Notes: generated by a model from the sequence alone, not told the origin. Counted from the stretch's first letter, positions 41,801 through 54,146 are shown. The stretch: 64,000 nucleotides of DNA from Lepidodermella squamata (GCA_047495785.1 JBLDXI010000064.1:248001-312000), one strand, 5' to 3'. A program made the numbers and translations.

Positions 41801-44800
41801 AATTCGCCCTCTTGGATCAGATAGGCGGTAGCCGTCCCTAATCTGTATTGAAATCCAACATAGTTCCACTGATTCAGCAACAGTTTTATCGGCGAAGTTA
41901 GCGTGAAAGGCGACGTTGCACCTTTGCAAAGAGCGACAAGTTGAAGGTAGCCGGTCGAGGATGCCCTCAATCCCACTGCAAAAGCTGTTGAATTCAACGC
42001 ATCCGTCCAGCCCATCAACAATCCGCCAAAACTAGCCGGTTTGAAATGAAACAGGAGAGTGACTGACCGGAGATAGACGGTGAAGCGGCTATTATCAGAG
42101 TTTACCCAGAGATAATCCATTTGAGAATTGAGCTTCAGCGCGCTAAATTAATAGAAAAAAACAACTGCTATTTTTTCGACGCAAGTTTTGAATTACGTGT
42201 TATTGTAGCTGAGCACATTGTCGCACGTCGGGTTTCCAACCGCTTTGAAAGCACTGCTCGGTGTGATAAGATCAGCTAGGTTGCAGGCTAACGGATACAG
42301 CACAGCAGGCGTCGGGGCTGCAAATTGTGATTAAATTTGAGCCAAGTTGCCTTTGAGCAAGAACTCACGAGTCCAAGGAGCTTGGGCACTTTGATCAATC
42401 TCAGCGTTGTCCAAAGCCCGCTTGTATATCTGGATGTGCGATAGCCTCCCGGTCCACGCGCCTCCCACCACGAGGTATGCATTCACTTTGACTGCAGTCG
42501 ATGTAAAGCAGCTGACCGCATAGATCCCGCGCATGATGCGATCGATGAAAGCACGAGCAATACCCGCGCGGCAGTCGAATGTCACAGCGGTGTGAACCCA
42601 GCGATTTTTATCGATGATAACATAACCCTGGGTTTTAGGGAAACTCACCGAGTCGTTGCATGCCCGAGATTGATCCACTAGAAATGTCCCGGTATCGTTA
42701 ATCCAAATTCGCATACACATACTAGGGAAAAGGGAAATATCTTGTCAATAGACAAGCGTGGGATACTGTGAATTCATCACCAAATTGAATTCATTGAATT
42801 CAGTACCAAAAATCATTGAATTTTGTACCAAGTTTTTCCAATCGGTTCAATCGAAGTCACAAATTTAAAGACCCAGAGTCTAACCCGAACCCTAACCCTA
42901 ACCCTAACCCTAGCCCTAACCTTAACAAGCTAAATAACGGAATAAACTCGTTAGGTATTGAATTAAATGAAATTTGGTGCCGCATAAAGATGTTCTCAAC
43001 AAGAGTCAATGCTGTGACTTACTTTCCTTGAGTTGAGCTGACCAAATTGAGAATGCCGCTCGTGTGCCAAACCCATGCTGAAAATGTCCAGCCATTATTT
43101 TTGTCAGCAGCCAAATAATCCATCGGTAGAAACATTTTGCCTGAGCCTGACCACGCGAGGGCTGACAGAGCTCGCCCAGTAACGCCTAAGCCGAATGTCA
43201 GCCCGGTTGAGTAGACGCCGTTGTTGCCATTGCCGCTCAGATCGTCAGCTCGGCGCAAGATGTCCAGAGGCCAGTAGCCATCTGGGACGAGTGTGAAGGC
43301 CGGGTCGAGTTGCGGGGTAGTAATTTCTACAGACGTGATAGTTTTCGTCTCACCCAAATCAATTGTAACGTAAGACCGCTGGAAAGGATCGCCACCACCT
43401 GATCGCAGCTTCGTGCAGTTTGTGATACTTCTCTCTCGGATGACACGGTCGCTAGTCAAAACTGAGGCACCAGGCAGCCCAAGCAAGGCATCAGTCGCTA
43501 GGTCATACGCTTTGGCTATAGGAGCTTTGAAGGCAATATTCGATGTATACCTTGGGATAGTTTTACAGCCAAGCAGCTCGATTTTGTAACAAGGCTTCGC
43601 GCCAGAGAATGAAATCGGCTCAATCCTGAAGTATTGCGCAACAATCGGCCTCGGGAAGACAACTGTTGCGATCTTCATCGCGTCGATGTTACCCGTTAAA
43701 GCAGCTTGGCCATTATTGTCCTGCAGCTCAGCCCAGTTATCGCCCGAACTTGCCTTGTAGCCTAAACTAAAGACTTGGACCCAAGAATTAAGCATGGCAC
43801 AGCCCTGAATTTGAACAGCAGTGACCACGGTCTGTTTTCTCAAGTCGATTACCAATGGCATGCTGTTAGCATACGCAGCCAGGCCCCAATTCAGCCGTGA
43901 GTAATACGGCTTTGCTACTGCAACAATTTCAGTCGAAATTTGAGAATCTTCAATTTCATTAGTTTCCATGCCTAGAGGCTCGAAGCAATTAGCTGGAGAG
44001 CCCTTAACTGCCACTTTAGCTTTGCTTTGAACACTCGTTCTATTCTCGAATGTATTTGTAAATCTGACATGCTTTGTAAGAACTGGTCGGAAAGGCGTGA
44101 AAATCGTAGTTTTGCCGCTGATAGGATTCCAGAATCTGTTCTCACCGTGGCCATTATCAATCGATTGAAAGGCCAAACCATCAAAACTCCACTCTAATTT
44201 CACCTTTAGTAAACAGTCGAACCTGCAGTAAAACTGGAATTCCGTCATCCAAACGAAGCGTTGGAGATCGATTTTAAACCAAGTACCAACGGGAGGATTG
44301 TTGGCGAACCCGAAGTAATGCGGATGATTTTCGTAGAGATGACCAAGCGGCGGCTTCTCGTCGCTATAAGCAGAGCTCGAAGAGTAACCCAAGTCAGTTA
44401 CGTAAGAATTGTCAAAGTCAACAATTTCACCGCCTGAAACTTGCAGCAACAAGCTAGGCGCGGTCCACGCTGATTTGAGTATTGCATCCCATGTCGCTGT
44501 TACCGCACAAGAAGATTTCGTCGAACACTGGCGCGATTTCTTCATCAGACCCTGCGATGCCACTGAGAACGAAGTTGCGTCTGCATTTGCTAGGACTTGG
44601 GCAATTGCCGAGCCAGGCAAGTCAAAGCTCCATAGGTCGCAGGTTTGGTTAGTCGCCGTGAATTGACCAGACCTACAGAGCTCGTTCGAATTACACGAAG
44701 TCATGCAGTTTACGGCTGATTGAACTGAGCTTAGATTTCCAACGAGGTGGATCGAGAGGTTGTAGCCGGCCTTAACTGGGCCGAAGGCCATTCCGGGGTA

Positions 44801-44866
44801 GATGTTGTAGTGATAACCTCCCGCAGCAACGCAGTGGCATAGCGCGGCCGTTAGAAGCAAAATCAT
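38814..44866 (-). CDS. Large secreted multidomain lectin: PAN/apple, discoidin (F5/8C), LamG and fucolectin-like domains
   Basis: Predicted 1695 residues. Exons (minus): 43023-44866, 42369-42721, 42197-42317, 41059-42142, 40545-40662, 40157-40485, 39970-40108, 38814-39913; phases join throughout. Signal peptide MILLLTAALCHCVAAGG. Domains in order: apple-like loop (CMTSCNSNELCRSGQF, CDLWSF); discoidin-like domains (VGTWFKIDLQRFVWMTEFQF; LVIDLRKQTVVTAVQIQGC ending ELLGC); a fucolectin-like piece (YVTIDLGETKTITSVEI); LamG-type domains (YWPLDILRRADDLSGNGNNG; RWVHTAVTFDCRAGIARAFI; FTGLMTWLAIYQSPADS); a classic discoidin domain (FLTLDFGEQKIVTSIATSG ... IIARHLRFHPESWSGQICLK); another discoidin-like unit; and a C-terminal fucolectin-like domain (SGRYVNVISI, LGRYIRIEKS). 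No membrane segment. Probably binds glycans or cell-surface ligands outside the cell. Intron 1 holds the telomere-like tract at 42882-42926. Confidence 0.87.
42793..42837. repeat. Dispersed repeat shared with 19753-19799
   Basis: ATTGAATTCAGTACCAAAAA and ATTGAATTTTGTACCAAG, in intron 1 of the large lectin gene, match the block at 19753-19799 with a few changes. Confidence 0.7.
42882..42926. repeat. Interstitial telomere-type (CCCTAA)n tract
   Basis: AACCCGAACCCTAACCCTAA continuing to CCCTAGCCCTAACCTTAAC: about seven units, degenerate at the ends. It lies within intron 1 of the large lectin gene. CCCTAA/TTAGGG is the ancestral animal telomere repeat. Confidence 0.9.
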
Positions 44867-44869
44867 TTT

Positions 44870-46528
44870 ATGATGTTATTTAGATAATGTAATCAGTGAA
44901 CAAGCCTGGCTCAACATTGATTTTTTCACATTTTTTGTGCGTGATGCTATTTTTCTGAACTCAGTTGAAGGCATTGTAGGTATTAATTGGATACAGCTTT
45001 CACACTGCTTCGCATCAACACATTCTTGTAGACATCTGAAATTCTACGGCGTAGGAATAAATAATTTAGTGGCCAAAAAGCTTGCCCACGTTTTCTCGCT
45101 GCTAAGGTAAGGTTTTTATGAAAAAATCAAGCGTTCAACGATTGATTAAATTCCGTTTTCTCTTCTTGACGATGATCGAAATTTGTCAAAGATAACAACG
45201 GAAATGCATCCGGATATCAATCCAAGTTTAAGTCTTCAGAGTTCTTTCAGTTTGGCCGCGATTTCCAACTAATTTCAACTGATCGCGGCATTTTCGTCAC
45301 AACTTTTTTTGCCCCTTCCCATTTAAACGATAATTTCTTGAAAGTTTACTAAAGACTGCCTACTGTTGAAAGTCGCTTAAAATCATTGTGTGACCACTTA
45401 AAAGTCCAATCCAATGCGCACGCTGATTGGTCAATCGATCTTTGCTATGACTCCCGGATGAAACGTTCTGTCGTGTGATCCATAAGAGTTTTTGCAACAA
45501 GTGTTTGCAACAAGCCGCAGCAATTTACCACAATTAATATGGAGTTTACGCTCGTGGTCAATGGAAACCGGGCAGAGGGTCAGTGTAGAAGATGGACATC
45601 TTGCCGAAAGGGGGATATAGGTAAGGGTCCCCCCTTATATCGCTTAAGTTTCCGCAGGGGTCAGGGAAAAAATCATAAGGGTCCCCCCTGTGGTTAGGCT
45701 TCGAGCCCGAGGGCTCGAAGCAGGGACAATCCCCCCCGCCATCTTCGACACTGCAGAGGGTGTGGCAAGGTCATTTTTTTCATAAATATAAAATAATTTA
45801 TTAGTGGATCACACGACGGAAATGTTTCATTCCGGAGTCATTAGCAACGATAAATTGGCCAATCAGCGTGCGCGCCAAGGTTCAACTTACCAGTGGTTCC
45901 ACAATGATTATTCCCCATGGTTACTAAAAATATGGGAGGCAAAACAATATTGAGAGTCGTACTTTAGTACTGATTGAATGGAAAAAGTCTGATAGAAATT
46001 AGCTGGCATAGTCTCCTTGCAGCTGAGATAAGATAAATATTGATCGATACATGCAATTTATACATGTAATGCCCTATTGTAGGCGAGAAAATGGACTAAA
46101 TAGCGAGTTTGATATGCTTCTTTTTATTCCATTCACCTTAGAAGAGCTCGTAATAAATAATATTGTTTATCATGAACTCAAAAACTGTCTTTTGTCTGCG
46201 GTCATGAATCCAAAACACCGTTTTGCTTTGCGACCTGAATTTTCGCCTTACATCGCAAATGAACTTTGACCACGAGACGAGCTATCGTTAAAAAATCGCA
46301 ATTTTTGGCGATAACTTTGGATTATCCATGCAAGAGGCTATTGTTTATATCCGGAACAAAAGCGTGCGGCGCGTCAACACCTAAAATTAGAAATTCATTG
46401 TCAGTCACCGTTTATCGAAAAAAAATCGACCTAATATCTAGTTCATTTCATTTATTCATTCATTGAATTCATTTCAATTTATCAGTGATATTTCCTTAGT
46501 TGAAATTGTGCATTATTATTATTGACGA
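44870..46528. other. Upstream spacer of the large lectin gene, with a MITE
   Basis: Apart from the inverted-repeat element at 45378-45915 there is no supported feature. Frames at 46051-46466 show no motif. Confidence 0.35.
45378..45915. mobile_element. MITE with about 110-base diverged terminal inverted repeats
   Basis: The left arm (ATCATTGTGTGACCACTT ... GCGCACGCTGATTGGTCAAT ... GTCGTGTGATCCA) is mirrored on the right (TGGATCACACGACGG ... ATTGGCCAATCAGCGTGCGC ... GTGGTTCCACAATGAT), with roughly one change in five. The interior contains AAGGGTCCCCCCTTATA and GCTTCGAGCCCGAGGGCTCG. No coding capacity and no clear target duplication. Confidence 0.7.
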
Positions 46529-46690
46529 ATGAATCATACCTGTAATTTGTTTATGATTTGCGTTGTGATCGTTGGGCTAGCAAACAGCAGCAAGCCGTTG
46601 AATTGGGCGCGATGCTTCTCTTAGCTAATCAACAGATACACGTCTTGCGCACCGGCTTCTGATGCCTGTAATCCACTCACTGAATATTCG
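46529..46690 (+). pseudogene. Solo module A of the Cys-rich/CTLD family with a TAG
   Basis: MNHTCNLFMICVVIVGLANS, then LNWARCFS, TAG (46622-46624, where relatives have Gln), LINRYTSCAPASDACNPLTE and a GTACGT donor. This is closest to module A of the gene at 34538. After a normal-looking acceptor the next exon starts TTGGGTCTAATT but is destroyed. No later modules are present. Confidence 0.85.
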
Positions 46691-46699
46691 GTACGTCAA

Positions 46700-47536
46700 A
46701 TTTTTGAAAAATAATTGTTCATCCATTTATACTATGATCTCTGTTTTATTTGTATCGCTTCGACAGTTGGGTCTAATTGATCTAATTACGATCTAAACGA
46801 TAATCAGAACCTGCTAGAGTCCCCATTTTTTAGGATTCGTTTGGTAACGTCGATATTTTCATATCCGTGCAAAAATCGTAATCCGTTACGATAATCCCGT
46901 AAAAAATCCTGATCCATTACTCAATCCATATTTTGGGTATTCACTGCTCAATTACATCTTGTAACAAGTGATATCGTATAGCACCAAGTATATAATCAAT
47001 GCAAATGAGGTTTCAATGCAAATTATTCACAAACTAGTAGTCAAGTCAGAGTTAATCATCATCATATTTCATAAGCGGAGGTGGAGCAGTGCATCATCCA
47101 AGCTTTGGCTGCCATTTAGAAGCAACTCCAAAGTTAACGCCATGGAACCGCTTTAAAAACGACGAAAAACAAAACTCTAAACCGGACTTTTTAACCTTCC
47201 CACGTCTAAAAATCGCTCCGATTTACGAGAAATCCGGTTTACAGAGTCCGGTTTAGACGACAAATTAAATGTAAGTTCATACTTTCGGCAAGAGCCACTG
47301 AAATCCGTCTGGTTTAGAGAAATTCCGGTTGAGACGACTCTGGTTTACACAACTTTACTGTATACCGTACTCAGTATCGCGGCATATGACTCGATGATGT
47401 CGCAAAACACTTTTATTTTTATAAAACACGATCCTGCTGTAAGACAATGTTTTTTACTTACAAGGCGATGGGTTTTTTTTAAATAACAGGGAATTTGTGA
47501 GGGCCAAATCCTACCCGAGTGTTAAAGTAGGCGATT
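46700..47536. other. Spacer with a fragment of a pogo/Tigger-like repeat
   Basis: Around 47160-47350 the sequence is built from CCGGTTTAGA / TCTAAACCGG words and ends GTTTACACAACTTTACTGTA. Read in reverse this is TACAGTAAAGTTGTGTAAAC, reminiscent of a TA-flanked Tc1/pogo-type terminus. The other end was not found. Confidence 0.4.
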
Positions 47537-50500
47537 TCAACATATAAATTTTGCCCGACTAGCTCCTCGTGAAATCAGCAAATATGCCACATTAGTCTTT
47601 TTCAGGCATATAGCGTAATCTAGAGCATTATAGCCTTTCGCATTTATAATATTCACGTTTGCACCTCTATCCAGCAGCAGCCGAGCAACATCGGCCCACC
47701 CCTGCATAGCCGCATGTATCAACGCCGTTTGGCCTTCATTACTCATGGCATCGATGGCTGCTTTGCGATCGAGCAACAGTCCAACCACTTCGACTTGCCC
47801 ATCCCGAGCCGCATATATCAAAGCTGTCCAGCCATCATAATCTTTAGCCTCGATGGAGGCGTGGCGATCCAAAAGCAGTCGAACGGTATCGACATGCCCA
47901 TTTGCAGCCGTCTCCATCAACGCCGTCGTGCCATTTATGGTATTGACGTCAATGGAGGCGTTGCGATCGAGCAGCAGTCGTACAGCCTCGACCTGGCCAT
48001 ACATGGCCGCATAAATCAACGCCCTGTACCCATCATCATCTGTAGCCTCGATGTCAGCTTTGCGATCCAGCAACAGCCTAACTATTTCAACGTTTCCTTG
48101 CTGGGCGGCGTACATAAGAGCGGTTTTGCCAATGTTATCTTTGGCTTCCTTAGCTGCTTTGCGATCCAATAGCAGTCGCACTGCATCGACATGATTAAAC
48201 GCAGCCGCATATATCAAAACTGTCAAGCCATTAATATCTTTAGCCTCGATAGAGGCGTGGCGATCCAAAAGCAGTCGAACTACTTCGATATGTCCATGCC
48301 ATGCCGCAATCATCAATGCCGTCGCGCTATATTTATCCTTGGCCTCAATGGAAGCGTTGCGATCTAGTAGCAGTCGTACAGCCTCGACCTGGCCATACAT
48401 GGCCGCATAAATCAACGCAGTACAGCCATTTTTTTCTTTGGCCTCCACGTTTGCTTTGCGATCTAGCAACAGTCGAACTACTTCGACTTGCCCATCCCGA
48501 GCCGCATATATCAAAGCTGTCCAGCCATCATCATCTTTAGCCTCAATGGAAGCGTTGCGATCGAGCAGCAGTCGTACAGCCTCAACCTTTCCGAAAATAG
48601 CCGCTTCCAGCAATGCTGTCGTGCCATTGTTATTTTTTGCCTCGATGGCAGCTTTGCGATCTAACAAGATCCGCACAGCTTCAACATGTCCCTTCGATGC
48701 CGCCCGCGTTAACGCCGTCCAACCATCGTTATTCTTGGCTTCGATAGTTGCTTTGCGATCGAGCAACAGCCGAACCACTTCCATTTTTCCCCTCGAAGCA
48801 GCAAGAATAAGCGCCGTGTTGCCAACGTTATCTGTTTCGTCGATGGAAGCGTTGCGATCCAATAACAGTCGCACAGCTTCAACATGCCCAAACAACGCCG
48901 TCCACATCAACGCCGTCCAGCCGTTGTTGTCCTTTGCATCGACGGCAGCATTACGATCCAGTAAAAGACGCACTACTTCGATTTCTCCTTCCACAACAGC
49001 AAAAGTCAGTGCTGTGTAGCCATTAGCATCACTAGCCTCGATGGAAGCGTTGCGATCGAGTAGCAGTCGTACAGCCTCGACCTGGCCCAATTTTGCCGCA
49101 AACATCAATGCCGTCGTGCCATTGTTATTTTTTGCCTCGATGTCAGCTTTGCGATCCAGCAGCAGCCTCATTATTTCAACGTTTCCTTTAAGTGCGGCGT
49201 AAATCAGCGCAGTCACGCCAGTGTTACTCCTGGCTTCAATAGCTGCTTTGCGATTCAATAATAGTCGCACGCTTTCGATTTTCTCTTGTAAAGCCGCTAG
49301 AATTAACGCTGTTGAACCATCGTTATCCCTGGCCTCGATAGCAGCGTTCCGATCCAATAACAGTCGGACAACTTCGATTCGCCCACTACGTGCTACGTGC
49401 ATCAATGCCGTCCGGCCTTCTTTGTCTTTGGCCTCGATGGCGGCCTTGCGATCTAACAACAGTCGAATTGTATCGACTGGCGCGTTTAAAGCCCCAAACA
49501 TCAAAGCCGTCATGCCCATGTTGTTCTTGGCCTCTAAATCAGCGTTCCGATCCAGCAACGTCCGCACTGCTTCGTTTTTCCCAGAGACAGTCGCATACAT
49601 CAAAGGTGTGGTGCCACTAATATGATCCTTAGCCTCTATCTGAGCGTTGCGATCCAATAGCAGTCGTAAAGCTTTAACCTGCCCCCTCGTTGTCGCAATA
49701 ATCAATGCTGTCAAGCCCCATTCATTCGTGGCCTCGATGGCAGCGTGGCGATCCAGTAACAGCCGAATGGCTTCGACCTGCCCAGCCCCAGCCGCAACCA
49801 TCAACGCCGTCAAGCCATCGTTATTTTTTGTCTCGATCGAAGCGTTCCGATCTAAAAAGAAGCGAACTACTTCGATTTGCCCATTGCCAGCCGCATACAT
49901 CAACGCCGTCGCGCCATTGCTATCCTTGGCCTCAATCGAAACATTCCGATCTAAAAACAAGCGAGCTACTTCGACCCGTCCATAACTAGCCGCAAACATT
50001 AACGCCGTCGTGCCATCGATATTCATTGCCTCGATCGAAGCATTACGGTCCATCAAGAGTCGAGCTGCTTCGACATCCCCATTAAAAGCCGCTGCCATCA
50101 ACGGCGTCCTGCCATAGCTACCCTCCTGGACATTCACATTAGCACCGCGGTCGAGAAACAGCCGAGCAATTTCCACTCGCTGTCCCGGTTTCTGATTGAT
50201 ACACGCCCAAATACTATGAAGCAGGGTGCTATTCTCTGTAATCCAAGTATCGCAGGTATATACATTGGGATTGCGCCAGTTCGGGTCGAACTTGCCGCCA
50301 GTGGATTCGTCGATCTCCTCAACAAGTTGCCGCACCTGCTCTACGTCACCTGTCTCAACTGTTACATTCCACAGTTGTTCGTACACTTCAGGGATCTAAA
50401 GAAAGATTGATTCCTCGAACTATTGCATTGCATTGTGAAACTCACAGGTCTTTGCTTTGCCGACACGCAAGAACCAGGCTGGGACCACGTGAAGTTCGAG

Positions 50501-53500
50501 AGGCACGAAATGGAAGCATTTCCTCGAATCTTAAAATCTTGGTCGCATGATATGCTTCGAACAGCCCCGACGCTCGATAGACCAGGCGCTATGGCGCCGT
50601 TTTTTATCGTCTGAACAGCAACGCAGCCTTTAGGGCACGCATTACAGATGGCGAGGGGAATAAAGCATTGACTTACCTGTACGGTTACACCTTCCAGTTA
50701 TCCCTGGACGGAATGGAGGAAAGCAAGAGGCGATTGATACAGATGCGGAGTACGTGAAACCAGGGTCGCATTTAACGCTCACCACCCCACCTCTCTCTAT
50801 CACCGTTCCAGGCCTTACAACTGAGCCAGTATCTTCCGAAGTTTCTGGGTCCACACGGGTTACAATTCCCGCTGTTATGTTTGGTATGACACAGGACTGC
50901 TGCTGAGTACTCAACTGGCTTCGAACTTCTATGTTCTCCGAAATCCAATCGAGAACCTTACAGACTCTGCTGTAGATGCCGGGGGTTTGCCCATTACATG
51001 TCTCATTGGCTTTAGAAATGATGCCAAGCAGGTATGTTTTTCTCGACATCAGGCACATAAGAGGGCCCCCAGAATCTCCAAAGCAAGCATTGCTGCCGTC
51101 AGCGGCTAAACACATTTTCGAATCGGTCATATTGACTGGATTCGAGCGGCCTCGGGAATACTCCATTGAACAATTTCGGTACGATCGAACTTGAAGATTG
51201 AGCTTCCTCGGGATCTCTGATATTCTGGCTGCAAAACATTAATGCTCTGTAACGATGTGCAACATAGCTAGCCCGTAAGCACCAGATAGAGAAAACTATG
51301 TTTTAGTTGCTGATTAGCCGATTTTCAAATTTTCTCTCTCGGATGAAAATCACCTGTAAACCTTGTTTGTTCTTTCTAGTTAAAGCGCTGATCTCTCCAT
51401 TCCATTTTTCATTTTTCATTTTCATATTCCAAGCCATCTTCATTGCGTCTTTATCATCTGCTCACGGAATATCTGTTTTTCATTGTGAAATTCCATTTTT
51501 CTAATCTCAAATTAATTATCACCCCTCTGAAATTATTTATGCCTTGGTCCTAAAATCAGTCGGCCACTGTGTTGACCATTGTTCGGATTAAAATCAGACC
51601 GGCGGATTTTATGAGCGAGCCGCCGGTCTGATTTGTCTTAACTCGAACGAAGGTCAACTCAGTAGCCGTCAGATGGCAGAGCAAAAATTAAGACAACCCA
51701 AAAAGAGACAGGACAAAAAAATAGGTTAAGGAGAAAATGGCGAAAATAGAGCATGCTCCAACAAATTCCTGGCTTAGGTAAAGGTAAAAGGCCACGTTGA
51801 AAATAGCAAAAAATTAACTAAAATGGCTTGGCTAATGGAAAAGAGCTCAATATTGAATCGAGACAATAATTCGTTCTAATTTGATTTGAGCAATTCACCC
51901 CGTTTTCTACGCAGAGATTCAGAATAATTCCAGAATTCAAGAGATTAGAACAGGTTTGAGGGAAAGACACCGTTCTCATTCATTTTAGATTAATTTGTTC
52001 AACGTGATCAAAATTTTTGGATTTGCCAATTGCCAATTTTCGATCAGCTGGTGCTTTAATTTGAAATCAAACGGCAATGAACGGGCAATGCCGTGAATAT
52101 CGAATTGCAGGCCGGAAAGAGTAATAGGGTTAGATCCCTCTATAAATTTTAGGAGCAGTTTGATGGCAACTGAAATTTATCGCCTAAAACTGTATTTAAA
52201 CAAAAAACGGAATTGTTTTTACACTAGATAATATAGAGCTAGGTCTGACAATCTACATCACCTGAAAGCTAAATAATTACTGAAAATACCTGAAATTGAG
52301 CCGTTCTTGCCACCTTCGGTTAAAAAGAATCTATTCAAACCTCCAAAACTCAGCTTAAAACATGCTAGTAGCTTTCGAATCAAAATTCTGAAAAATGAAG
52401 CCCGACTAATGTTTACGAAGTCCATGTGTCTTAGTCCAAAGGAAAAAAAAATCAGTCTCTTTTCCGTCGTGACGCGGATTACTACTAGGACAAGTCGCAG
52501 ATGGGTGATAATAAGTATATTGCCTTATTTGTAATTTTAGGCAATATACTAAGGCAATATATTATAAATAAGAAGAATTTCACAATGAAAAAGTGAATTT
52601 TCCGCTAGCAGATGAAAAAGACCCATTGTTGGCTGCATCAAATTTCGAACTAAGTTGATTACCGACTCGAAGTTTAAGAACAAGGCGTTCTCGAATGGGA
52701 TCAGAGAATTCCCTACACCCCCATACAACGACCTACTTCAGAGATAATATAGCAAATAAAAAATTGTCATGCCCAAACAATTTCGGAAAATCAAAATAAA
52801 ACATTTACGGGACACATTTTTATCTACGGGAAGCGAAAATTCTCAGCACGGATAAACCTATTTTTCAAATTTTCAAAAAATTACCAACCACGGCAGATGA
52901 ATGGCGATTTTGCGAAAAACCAAAATTATAGCCCTTTTTGGCGGCTTTTAGACTATTGTCCGTATTTTTGGAATTAATTAAAATCATAATTCGCGGATGG
53001 GGGTTAGGTTGCCTAGAAAGTAATCGCGTGCCGCACTCTTTGCAAATTAAGCTCGAATATATTCACTATGGGAAGATTGTTAGTTCCCTATCTCCTATCT
53101 GTTACAGTATTTTCTATGGCTATTAGTTATTACCCAATTCCTGTATACGAGAATGACCTACTGCGAGAAAAATGACCCCAGCCAACTGCGACCGCAGAGT
53201 CGCATCCGTCAATTGAATCCGCAGTGAACGAGTTGGACCGACACATTGAAGTCGCTTCAGGTAAGCAAATCGGCCGTATCTGCTGTGTGAATCTTGAAAC
53301 TGGGCTCGTCAACCGTAAGAGAGCGAAATCAAAGTCGTAGAAATTCTGACTTCCGTTGTAAAGCGGGTGAACTAAAGGCGGCAGAGTCACAAGAGATTCG
53401 AAAGATGGTGTTTCCGACCGAATACTGATATTATGTCGACCTAGAGACGCTTTTATCCTGTTCAAACATAGAATAGAATATAAGTTAGAAGGGGATTAAT

Positions 53501-53850
53501 AATTTAGAAAACCCACAAAACGGGCGTATTTCTGTTTTTCCAAACGCAATGAGCAGCTGTTATCAGCCATTGCCGCGAAATAAGAGACGCTCCGCAATAC
53601 GACGCCGATGTTTCGTAATAAATCTCCAGTGAGACCTTAGAAAAGCATCATTTTTCAGTTCAATTGTATATATGGAAATCATTGCATTTAGGCAAACCAG
53701 CCATGGGTATTCATTTGGTTCTGTCGGGTGACTGCCTGGATCGCTTGATTTCGGCATTGTAGTAGCGATTACAGTACCGCATCCGAGATCTTGAGCGATG
53801 ACAACGCTGGAAATCAGCTCAAGGAAGGCCATAGCTTTAGGAAGATGCAT
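47537..53850 (-). CDS. Secreted trypsin-fold protease with two CCP modules and about 27 ankyrin repeats
   Basis: Predicted 1386 residues. Exons (minus): 53698-53850, 53517-53635, 53162-53457, 50677-51228, 50446-50627, 47537-50395; phases join. Signal peptide MHLPKAMAFLELISSVVIA. Triad: His80 (WLITAAHC), Asp134 (FDFALLRL), Ser242 (ACFGDSGGPLM). The S1-pocket position is Asn236 rather than the Asp of trypsin. CCP1 about 302-371, CCP2 about 374-434 (CLSNFTWSQPGSC). The sixth exon starts after CTTTAG in phase and reads IPEVYEQLWNV. It has no ATG there (the codon is GTG), so it cannot easily be a separate gene. It encodes about 27 repeats of the form VRLLLDRNASIEAKDNDGWT, all in one exon, ending LLISRGASRAKFIC. 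At least eight repeats carry an N-A-S or N-V-S sequon. Intron 3 is 1.9 kb. Head-to-head with 55797-61078. Confidence 0.85.
51566..51663. repeat. Short MITE-like hairpin in intron 3 of the protease gene
   Basis: ACTGTGTTGACCATTGTTCG ... AAATCAGACCGGCGG pairs with CCGCCGGTCTGATTT ... CGAACGAAGGTCAACTCAGT around a 14-base loop. Non-coding. Confidence 0.8.
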
Positions 53851-53924
53851 TTTGAGTGACGCTAAGTTACACCATACAACAAAACTTGTTGGATGTATCC
53901 TCTTTCGTGATGAAAAACATCTGA

Positions 53925-54020
53925 AGCTTGCGTTCGTATATTTTATTCTATTAATTTTCTCTCGTGTTTTTCTGCTTCATCATTAATATTAATAAGATGC
54001 AGATAAAAGCCTGTTAACGT
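53925..54020 (-). promoter_or_regulatory. Upstream region of the minus-strand chimera, conserved in its head-to-head partner
   Basis: TATTTTATTCTATTAATTTT ... TCGTGTTTT ... AATATTAATA ... CAGATAAAAGC.TGTTAAC reappears, inverted, at 55670-55765 upstream of the plus-strand copy. Equal order and spacing from the two start codons suggest a conserved promoter that was duplicated with the gene. Confidence 0.6.
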
Positions 54021-54146
54021 TTTTTACTATGAAGGATTATTGTGCTATAGAATAACCTCCGGTTAGATATAGTACTAAGAAATAACAGTTGGCTAGTGGC
54101 CAACATGAAGCCAGTTATCGCCAAGAAAGCGGCTTATGTGCGAGTG

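Noticed and set aside
42882-42926. A true chromosome end
   Set aside because: The tract is only about 45 bases, degenerate, and lies within an intron with continuous coding exons on both sides.
48438-49019. 193-codon plus-strand frame antisense to the ankyrin exon
   Set aside because: It is a shadow of the 99-base ankyrin repeats read on the other strand (Ser/Arg-rich, periodic) with no independent evidence. The same holds for 47714-48172, 49221-49985 and 60400-60876 (minus).
50011-50386. Start of a separate ankyrin gene at the EVYEQLW position
   Set aside because: The codon is GTG, not ATG, in both intact copies (50386 and 60011). The exon begins earlier at a splice acceptor in phase with the CCP exon, so I treat it as internal.
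47537-50395. Repetitive DNA suggestive of a CRISPR array or satellite
   Set aside because: The 99-base periodicity is coding: each unit is one 33-residue ankyrin repeat in one uninterrupted frame.
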